Below are positions 1 through 7,800 of a stretch of DNA of 64,000 nt, piece after piece. The position numbers and the translations under genes were made by a program. The stretch comes from Pseudomonas sp. Root562 (GTDB lineage Bacteria > Pseudomonadota > Gammaproteobacteria > Pseudomonadales > Pseudomonadaceae), in NCBI RefSeq assembly GCF_001427125.1, contig NZ_LMGK01000025.1, positions 615,810-679,809 of the forward strand, read 5' to 3'. Numbering within the stretch: the stretch's first letter is position 1; each line of letters begins with the position of its first letter. Under the pieces are notes generated by a model, which was not told the DNA's origin, searched no databases, and saw only the letters and a program-made list of their open reading frames with translations.

Positions 1-255
1 AGCCGTGTGGCTGAAGGTGGCGCTGATCGCCTGCTGGAAAAACGCAATGCTGTAGCGGCTGATGGTTCGGATCGTTTGAAAGGTAATGAAGTCGCCGCCA
101 ATGGCTCCGACCGCCTGCAAGGCAACACCGTCGCCGCTGACGGTTCCGACCGCCTGAAAGGCAACGAAGTCGCTGCCGATGGCTCCGACCGCCTGAAAGG
201 CAATGAAGTCGCTGCCGATGGTTCCGACCGCCTGCAAGGCAACACCGTTGCCTGA
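1..255 (+). CDS. 13-residue-repeat small secreted protein, 3' part (copy 1)
   Basis: This reading frame is open from the first base and ends at 255, so its start lies upstream of the window. It encodes about six repeats of a 13-residue unit (VAADGSDRLQGNT, with K/E variants in the last positions) and ends in VA. The first visible unit is 15 residues (VAEGGADRLLEKRNA). Two relatives lie at 19935-20262 and 21792-22154; the latter shows the full architecture of signal peptide plus repeats. I infer that this copy also starts with a signal peptide outside the window. I recall the label 'phage infection protein' on Pseudomonas relatives, but I know of no experimental basis and assign no function. 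Confidence 0.7.
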   Translation, partial: SRVAEGGADRLLEKRNAVAADGSDRLKGNEVAANGSDRLQGNTVAADGSDRLKGNEVAADGSDRLKGNEVAADGSDRLQGNTVA

Positions 256-284
256 AAGTTGAATCGCTTCCCCGCAACACCTCG

Positions 285-314
285 AAAAGCCCGGCCTGAT
301 CAGCCGGGCTTTTT
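285..314 (+). terminator. Rho-independent terminator of repeat gene copy 1
   Basis: A GC-rich perfect hairpin, AAAAGCCCGGC followed by CTGATCA and GCCGGGCTTTT, lies 30 bases after the stop codon. The same hairpin follows the other two copies of this gene family (20289-20319 and 22179-22210), so gene and terminator were duplicated together. Confidence 0.9.
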
Positions 315-354
315 CGTGCGTGCTTCCACAAGGAATGACACGGCAGCGTAGTCA

Positions 355-3252
355 TCAACGACCGATCAAAGCACTCGACAACAACGTCTCCAGCCCCATC
401 GGCTTGGCGAAGTAATACCCCTGGGCCTGCCCCGCGCCTATTTCGCGCAGCAGATCCAACGTGGCTTGATCCTCGACGCCTTCGGCCACCACGCTCAGGC
501 CCAGCGATTCGGCCATGCGCACGATGGCCCGGACGATTGCACGACTGCGGGGGCTGGTGGTCAGCTCAAGGATGAACGACTTGTCGATTTTCAAGCCGCT
601 GAATTGGTACTGATGCACGTAGCTCAGGGATGAAAAACCTGCACCGAAGTCATCGAGCACCACCGACATGCCGTTGTCGGCCAATTGCTGCATGGTCTGT
701 TGGGCAATCGCCGGCTCAGCCACCAACGCCCCCTCGGTCAACTCCAGGCAGATCCGTGAAGGTGAGACCCCGTGCAGCGCCAACAGGGCAAGTACATCAT
801 TGGCGAAATCCGGGCGCGTCATGCTGTAGCTGGAACAATTGACGTGCACCGCAGGCCAGTTGGCATGCTCGGGCCGGGCAAGGATCGCGGCGATGCTGGC
901 CAGCATGTACAGGTCCAGTCGGCCGATCAGGCGCAACCCTTCTACATCCGGCAAGAACTCGCCCGGTGCGATCACCCGGCCGCCCGGCTGATGCCAGCGG
1001 ATCAGCGCCTCAAGGGCCAGCAGTTCGCCGCTTTCGACGCTGACAATCGGCTGGAAATACGGGAGCAATTCGTCGGTACGCTTGAGGGCGTTGCGCAAGG
1101 CCCCTTCCCGCTCCATCTGGTCCGACACTTCGCGGCGCACTTCCTGGTTGAACACCGCGTAGCTGTCACGCCCGGCACTCTTGACCCGGTACATCGCCGC
1201 ATCGGCATCGCGCAGCAAGTCGGCTGGCTCGTTGTGGTACTGCTTGTCGGCGCTGACAATTCCGATACTGCAGGACGAAAAAACTTCATGGCCATTGATG
1301 AAAAACGGCAAGTCAAACGCCAGCAGAATCCGCTCGGCGATTTCAATCACCGCGTCCAGCGACGCCTCGGGCGCGAGCACCGAAAACTCATCGCCGCCCA
1401 GACGCGCCAGCATGTCGGTTTCGCGCAGGCAGCCGCGCAGACGGTGAGCGGCTTGCATCAACAGCAAGTCGCCAAAATGATGGCCGAGACTGTCGTTGAC
1501 CATCTTGAAGCGGTCGAGATCGATGAACATCACCGCCAGGTGTCCGCCTTCGCTGCCGAACCGCGACCAGGCCAGATTGAGGCGCTGTTGCAGGTAGGTG
1601 CGATTCGGAAGCCCGGTCAGCGCATCGTGGGAGTTTTCGTGTTGCAGTTTGGCATTGGCATGATCGAGCTCGCGGGTGCGGTTCTGCACCCGGGCTTCGA
1701 GTTTGAGGTTGGCGGCATGGATCGCTTCGGCGGCGGTGCGGCGCGACAACGCCGTGTCGATGTGGCGGGACACGAACGTCAGCAGTTCCTGGTCGCGCAG
1801 CGTGTAGCACACTTGCGAGGTATAGCTTTGCACCGCCAGCACGCCGCGCACGACGTCGCCATCGAACAATGGAATGCCCAGCCAGGAATAGGACCGGACG
1901 GACTCCCGGGCCAATTCGATTTCACCGTTTTCGGCCAGTCGTTCAGCCTCGCCAACGTCAATCAGGCAAGGCCGACGTTGGCGAATCACATACTCGGTGA
2001 GGCCCCGGCGACCTCGCCGTGCCGCCGGGCAAATGGTCTGCCGCTCATCCACATAATAGGGAAAGGTCACTTCGCTGGTGGCGTCGTCGAACAGCGCAAT
2101 ATAGAAATTCTGCGCGAACAGCAGGTCACCGACGATGCCATGCAGGGTTTGGAACAACTCGGCCATGTCGCCTGGCTGGCTCGACAGTTCGGCGATCTGG
2201 AACAATGCGCTCTGTAGATGCTCGGCGCGCTCGCGTTCCGCCACTTCCTGGCGCAAGGCGTCGTTGAGCGCCGAAAGCTCCAGGGTACGGCGCATCACCG
2301 TCTGCTCCAGGTCCTCGCGGTGCAGAATCCGGTCCAGTGCCATGGCCACGTGTCGCGCCACCACCAGAAACAGCGCGCGATCTTCAGCGCTGTAGATGCG
2401 GGAGACATCGTAGACCTGCATCGCCAGCATGCCGAACACGTCATCCGAGGCGTTTTTCAACGGTGCGCCCATCCAGAACTCGGGACGATCACCCACACAG
2501 TAGAAACGCTTTTCTGACTGAGCCGCGAGGATCCCGGCGGCGTCGATCAGCAACGGCTGGCCAGAGGTCAACACTTGGCCGGTCAACGACAGGCGCGCGG
2601 GATCAAGGTATTCGTAGTGCGAAGACTCCACGGCATCAACATCGATGATGTCGACGTAATACGGATAATCGATCTTGCCACTGTGCGGGTCATACAACGC
2701 GAGATAGAAGTTCTCGGCGTCGATCAGACTGGCCAGCAGTTTGTGCACCCCCACCAGAAACACGGAACGGTCGCGGGTTGAACTGGCCAGGTAAGTGATT
2801 TCATACAACACACGCTGAGTAATCTGCGCACGGGCAAGGGTGTTGGTCTGTAGCTGAACGCCCAGACGCAGGGCAAACTCGGCGAGTGCCGGATCCGCGG
2901 CCTCGGTTTGCGGCGCGAGTAGCCAGCCCAACACACTTTCGCCTCTACCGGTCGGCCAGCAATGCAACTGCCGGGCCTGGCAAAAGGCTTCAAACGCTTG
3001 ATGCTCGATGTTTGAGGGCCACTGCTGCTGCGGGTTGCCTTGGCCGACCCAATGCAGCTGTTCACCGGCGCGGTAAAACACCCATGCGGTGGTGTGGCTC
3101 CAGTTACACGCCGGGCCGAGCAACTGCTCAAGCGAGTCGTCACGGCCAACGCCGGCCATACCGACCCGATCCGGATTGTCGTTTGATTGAGGTGAAGCTG
3201 TTTCGCAATCGAACGATTGCCGTGGGGAGTCGGTCAATCCGGCAAAACTCAT
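355..3252 (-). CDS. GAF-GAF-GGDEF-EAL cyclic-di-GMP signalling protein
   Basis: This protein of about 965 residues probably makes and/or degrades c-di-GMP. Two GAF domains occupy roughly residues 160-320 and 365-520. A GGDEF domain follows with an intact GGDEF motif near residue 617, preceded five residues earlier by RETD, which fits the RxxD inhibitory I-site. The EAL domain (about 730-965) keeps EALIRW, ELTE, the LDDFG metal-binding pair, LKIDKSF and AEGVE, so hydrolysis also looks possible. No membrane segment is evident, so it is probably a cytosolic sensor. I start it at 3252 because GGGAG lies six bases upstream; an upstream TTG at 3300 has no comparable ribosome site. Its ligand is unknown. 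Confidence 0.93.
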   Translation of the reverse strand: MSFAGLTDSPRQSFDCETASPQSNDNPDRVGMAGVGRDDSLEQLLGPACNWSHTTAWVFYRAGEQLHWVGQGNPQQQWPSNIEHQAFEAFCQARQLHCWPTGRGESVLGWLLAPQTEAADPALAEFALRLGVQLQTNTLARAQITQRVLYEITYLASSTRDRSVFLVGVHKLLASLIDAENFYLALYDPHSGKIDYPYYVDIIDVDAVESSHYEYLDPARLSLTGQVLTSGQPLLIDAAGILAAQSEKRFYCVGDRPEFWMGAPLKNASDDVFGMLAMQVYDVSRIYSAEDRALFLVVARHVAMALDRILHREDLEQTVMRRTLELSALNDALRQEVAERERAEHLQSALFQIAELSSQPGDMAELFQTLHGIVGDLLFAQNFYIALFDDATSEVTFPYYVDERQTICPAARRGRRGLTEYVIRQRRPCLIDVGEAERLAENGEIELARESVRSYSWLGIPLFDGDVVRGVLAVQSYTSQVCYTLRDQELLTFVSRHIDTALSRRTAAEAIHAANLKLEARVQNRTRELDHANAKLQHENSHDALTGLPNRTYLQQRLNLAWSRFGSEGGHLAVMFIDLDRFKMVNDSLGHHFGDLLLMQAAHRLRGCLRETDMLARLGGDEFSVLAPEASLDAVIEIAERILLAFDLPFFINGHEVFSSCSIGIVSADKQYHNEPADLLRDADAAMYRVKSAGRDSYAVFNQEVRREVSDQMEREGALRNALKRTDELLPYFQPIVSVESGELLALEALIRWHQPGGRVIAPGEFLPDVEGLRLIGRLDLYMLASIAAILARPEHANWPAVHVNCSSYSMTRPDFANDVLALLALHGVSPSRICLELTEGALVAEPAIAQQTMQQLADNGMSVVLDDFGAGFSSLSYVHQYQFSGLKIDKSFILELTTSPRSRAIVRAIVRMAESLGLSVVAEGVEDQATLDLLREIGAGQAQGYYFAKPMGLETLLSSALIGR

Positions 3253-3430
3253 CAGCGCTCCCTGAGCCAAAAACTGGCGATACTGACCAACTGCTAGCAA
3301 AGTGCCAGTTATCTTCCCATTTAAAGCTTACAGTGTTTTTTTTCAACAACTTTATTGGTTTGAATGACGACCGTGAGACGGGCAGCCAGTTATTCGCGAT
3401 TTGTTGAACAGAACAACCGTGCGACGCAAC

Positions 3431-4075
3431 TCAACAACTATGCCCTACCCCCAACGCTTCCGCCATGCGAACCAGGTCGGCAAAGGACCGCGCGTGCATC
3501 TTTTTCATGGCATGGGAGCGGTGGATCTTGATGGTGATTTCGCTCAGATTCATCTCACCAGCGATCTGCTTGTTCATCAGGCCTCTTACGGCAAGGGCCA
3601 TGACTTCTTTTTCCCGGACCGTCAGTGACTGGTAGTCGGCATGCAGGTTCGAAGATTGCCGTTCGAGTTCCCGGCGCTTGATATCGGTTTGCAGCGCAGA
3701 CGATACCGCGTCGAGCAGGTCCTGTTCACGAAACGGTTTTGCCAGAAAATCCACGGCCCCTGCTTTCATCGCCTTGACCGACATCTCGATATCGCCATGG
3801 CCCGTGATGAAAATAATCGGGATCGCGGAGTTTGACTCAACCAGTTGACGCTGGAAATCCAGGCCACTATTGCCTTGCAGGCGCACATCGAGGACCAGGC
3901 AACTGGCGCTCGCGGTCTTTGGCTGAAGGAGAAACTCCGTGGTTGAAGCGAAGGTTTCGACACGGATGCCGGCAGAGCGCAATAGATTGCTCAATGCATC
4001 GCGAATGGAGGCGTCGTCATCGACCACGTACACAATAGAACCATTGCTTTGCGGCTCACTGGAGGGTGCGCTCAT
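3431..4075 (-). CDS. FixJ/NarL-type two-component response regulator
   Basis: This 214-residue DNA-binding regulator has an N-terminal receiver (acidic cluster VDDD, phospho-acceptor in LVLDV, switch lysine in AKPF) and a C-terminal LuxR-type HTH (LTVREKEVMALAVRGLMNKQ, then a recognition helix around SEITIKIHR). It resembles the regulator at 27242-27895 through both domains. It lies downstream of the 1844-residue histidine kinase (4864-10398) on the same strand, with the LRAT gene between them, so the two may be partners; that is inference. The start at 4075 (MSAPSS) is chosen because the upstream extension reads unlike a receiver N-terminus. Confidence 0.92.
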   Translation of the reverse strand: MSAPSSEPQSNGSIVYVVDDDASIRDALSNLLRSAGIRVETFASTTEFLLQPKTASASCLVLDVRLQGNSGLDFQRQLVESNSAIPIIFITGHGDIEMSVKAMKAGAVDFLAKPFREQDLLDAVSSALQTDIKRRELERQSSNLHADYQSLTVREKEVMALAVRGLMNKQIAGEMNLSEITIKIHRSHAMKKMHARSFADLVRMAEALGVGHSC

Positions 4076-4183
4076 GCATGGAACTCTTCGGAAAATTGAG
4101 GAAAAAAAAGTGTAGCACAGCCTGATTGGGTGTCTGGGATGCCTTTCCTGCCAAGTGCCAGCAGCACAGCCAGGCACTTGAAG

Positions 4184-4744
4184 CTATGCAATAAAACGCG
4201 GCTGCAACGCTGAAATCAACGAGAAAAAAACCCGTGGCGAACGCAGTAGCGCGTCGACCTGGGTACTGTAACTTTTCCCGCGAGTGCACCAACTGCAAAA
4301 GTGTTCGCAGTTATTGGAGAAAATCCGGTAATGGCGTTCACCGACTCTCGAGCGCGCGCGACTGACGATTTCATCGCTGGAATATTCGCAATGTTCCCGC
4401 AGTACCCAGACGGGTTTGCCGCTGGCGAAACTGTCCAGATCAGTCACCTCGATCGGCCCCGGTTTGATTGAACTGCTGTACCCGGCGTAATGGGCGACAC
4501 AGCCGCCTCCAAGGTAGATCCCATGATGGACGTAAAACCGGCGCGGACTGATCAGATGCGAGCCCACTGGCACTTGGCTCAGTGACCGTTCGATGTTTAT
4601 CAGCGGTTCGGCGCACAGGTAGTTCTGTAACAGGCGAGCATCTGACACCCGGTTGAAAACGGCGGTTATCAGCGCCACTGCTTGCAATGCTTTTGCACGC
4701 AGAAATGAACACTTTTCGATGACATTGGCTATTGAGCTTTTCAC
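4184..4744 (-). CDS. LRAT-domain (NlpC/P60-like fold) protein
   Basis: This 186-residue protein carries the signature of the lecithin:retinol acyltransferase family. HHGIYLG supplies the catalytic histidine at about residue 73, a second His follows in VAHYAG, and NCEHFC contains the nucleophilic Cys near residue 148. Relatives are thiol acyltransferases or hydrolases acting on lipids or peptides. The catalytic residues look complete, so activity is plausible; the substrate cannot be told from sequence. A moderately hydrophobic N-terminus (about residues 15-32) may be a membrane anchor. It sits between a response regulator and a giant sensor kinase on the same strand, with about 110-120 bases of spacer on each side. 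Confidence 0.8.
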   Translation of the reverse strand: MKSSIANVIEKCSFLRAKALQAVALITAVFNRVSDARLLQNYLCAEPLINIERSLSQVPVGSHLISPRRFYVHHGIYLGGGCVAHYAGYSSSIKPGPIEVTDLDSFASGKPVWVLREHCEYSSDEIVSRARSRVGERHYRIFSNNCEHFCSWCTRGKSYSTQVDALLRSPRVFFSLISALQPRFIA

Positions 4745-4863
4745 GATAAAGTTCTCCGCAACCCTTGAGGCTCAATATATCGCCGGGGTTGCGGAGCTTC
4801 ATTTGTACCTGCGATTAGTTCGTTCGAACCATTAATATGCCTCACTTAAACTTAAGTATTAAG

Positions 4864-7800
4864 TCAGCCCTGCAGCACCGGCAGCGTGAACTGGACAGTG
4901 GCCCCGCCAGGCTGGTTGGCACCTGCCCATAAACGCCCGCCATGGGCTTCGATGATCGAGCGACAGATCGACAAACCCAACCCCAGGCCAGTCGGCTTGG
5001 TGGTATAGAACGAGGTGAATACCTGGTCGGTGTTGTCCACGGGAAATCCCGGGCCTGAATCACTGACGCTGACCCGCAAATAGCCGGCATCGCCCGGCAC
5101 CACGCTGATCTGCAATTGCCGCTCGCCTTCCTTGGTACTGCGCATGGCTTCCAGGGCATTCATGATCAGGTTCAGCAGCACTTGTTGCAGCTCGACACGA
5201 TCGCCTTCAACCAGTGGCAGTCCATCGGTGAGCTGGGTCTGCAATACAGTGCCACTTTTCATGATCTGGCTACGGGTAAAGCCGATCATTTCGCCAATGG
5301 CCGCGTTGATGTCCACCGGCCCTTTCTGCGGCGGCGCCTTGCGGATGTGCCCGCGGATCCGCCCCAGCACATCCGCAGCCCGGTTGGCATCCTCGATCAG
5401 GCGGCTGAGCACATGACGGACTTCGTCGAGTTCGGGTGGCTGGATATTCAACCAGCGCTGCGCGGCATTGGCGTTGAGGATGGCGGCAGCAATCGGCTGG
5501 TTGACTTCGTGAGCGATCGACGCCACGAGCTGGCCCATGGTCGCGACGCGGTTGGCGTGGGACAACTCGGTCTGCACCTCACGATAGCGTCGTTCGCTTT
5601 CGCGGATTTTTTCTTCCGCCTGCTTGCGCTCGCTCAGGTCCAGCACGAAAGCCACGCCTTCCTTGCTGTCCGCTTCAAACATGGCCAGCCCCACAATGAC
5701 TGGCAGTCGACTGCCATCCTTTTTGAAGTATTCCTTTTCGAAGGGTTGGGCGTGGCCGGTTTGTACCGCCTCCAGCATGGAGCGCTCGCTGGCTTCGCGA
5801 TATTCCGGCACCGTCATCTCACGCCAGCTCATGCGGCCCGAGACAAGATCCTCGCGAGTGAAGCCCAGCATGCGCAGGAACGCATCATTGGCCTCGACGA
5901 TGTCGCCCTCGGCGTTCCATACGACAATGCCAATGATGTTGGCGTCCACCAGACGCCGGATTTTTGCCTCGCGCTCTGCGACCTCGCGGTACAAACGGGC
6001 ATTTTCCAGCGAGATCGCCGCCTGCGACGCCACCAGTTTGAGCACGGCGATCCGGTCGGGGCTGAACACCCTGGCGGTCAGATTGTTTTCGAGGTAGAGC
6101 GCCCCCACCAACTTGGCCTGGATCATCAGGGGCAGGCAGAGAATCGACCGTGCGCACTGCTGACGAATGTAGGGGTCGGTAGCAAACATCGCCTCGGCCG
6201 CGGCATCGTCGAGCACAACACTCTCGCGGGTGCGCAACACATGATAGAGAACAGACTCCGGCAACAACTGCGCGCTGACCGGTGAATCGCTCAATTGCGT
6301 TGTATTGTCGCTGGTGACTTGTGCTGCTATGCGCAGCTCTGCCCCTTCCGTCAGGATCAACAACCCCCGTTCGGCACCGGCCTGTTCGATGGCGGTGAAC
6401 ATGACCGTATCGATGAGTTTTTCCAGCATGATTTCACCCGACAGGGCCTGGGACACCTTGAGTACCGTGGCAAGGTCCAGGTGTTCGACCGCCGCGGCCA
6501 TGGTGGTGGTCGGGCCGAGCCTGTGTTCTTCGGATCTCAGCGAGGGATACTTTGCGTCAAGCTGCCGCACCTTGCCATCGGCGCCCCAACGTAAATAGCC
6601 GTAGCGGGCGTCCTGCAGATAGGCATGGGCAATCCTGACCAGACCGCGCTTGGCGTAGAAGCGTGATGCAAGTTCGCTGGCAAGCGCCTCTATATGGACA
6701 AAGCCGGTCTCCTGTGCCTGGTGAATCGCTTGCTCGTACAACAATTCGGCATCAACCACACGCCCCTCGATTCGGGCAATTTCAGCACCGACCAAAGTTG
6801 CCCTGCTGGCAAAGTTTTCCGGGCACTGTTCCGCCCAGGTCTGCAGTTGCCGACAGTCAGCCGCCATGGCGAGCAGATGTTCCGCTTGCTCGCTCACCGG
6901 GGTGCCATCGCAGCAGGCTGCACGGGCCAGTGCATCATAGAAATAAAACTCGGCTTCCTCGAAGAACGCCTGACAAACCCAGAGTAACCGCTGCGCCTTG
7001 GCGGCGGCTTTCATGGCCGCTTCAGGTTCATCGGCGAGGTAGCGAGCCTGCAGTTTGCGGACCCAGTACAAGCACTCAGCCAATACCAGATCCGGGCTAC
7101 TGGACAAGTGGGCTTCGGTGCCTTGCTCATTCAACTCGCCTTCATCAAGACGACCGAAGGTAGGCGTCAGGCCTCTCAACATCCGGATCAGCTTCAATTG
7201 TGTGACGATAAAATCAACCACCAAACCGAAGCGCACCTTCCTGGCGTAAGCCAGCCCCTGTTCAGACTCACCTTGCACCTCGGACAACGGCTCGCCGGCG
7301 AAGAGCAAGTCGGCAGTGAGATTGTTGCCGGCATAGGCGCCATAGGGCAGATCACCGATACGGTTCGCCGCCACAAACGAACGGCGCAGCAGGTCGCGGC
7401 ATTGCTTTACGGGTTTCATCCAGCGCACAGCGAAACACGAGAAGCACAGATAGGTACTGGCCTCGAATCGAGTCAGGCCGCGCTGTTCAACCAGGTCGCA
7501 ACCCAACTGACCGAATCGAAAGCCTATCTGGTAGTCGCCGAACCGCCGACCGGCGACCCTGAACACGTTGGCGTAGAGCACACACGACGCATCGCAGTTA
7601 CCCCACTCGAGGCTCAGACTGACCGCCTTGCAAATCAGCAGGTCCGTCAGGTTCGCATCGGTCTGTAAGGCAGGCGCGAAGAGTTTGCCCAGTGCATTGA
7701 CTGTCACAAGGGACGTCGGATCAGTCATCAACGGCAGATCGATAAGTTCCTCGATTGCCCGATCCCCCAGCAACGACCCGATGTGGTCATACTCACGCCG

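Noticed and set aside
772..2217. Long open frame on the + strand inside the GGDEF/EAL gene
   Set aside because: It lies antisense to conserved GAF and GGDEF codons and shows no motif; long antisense frames are common in high-GC DNA. The same applies to those at 8350-9903 and 49710-51110.
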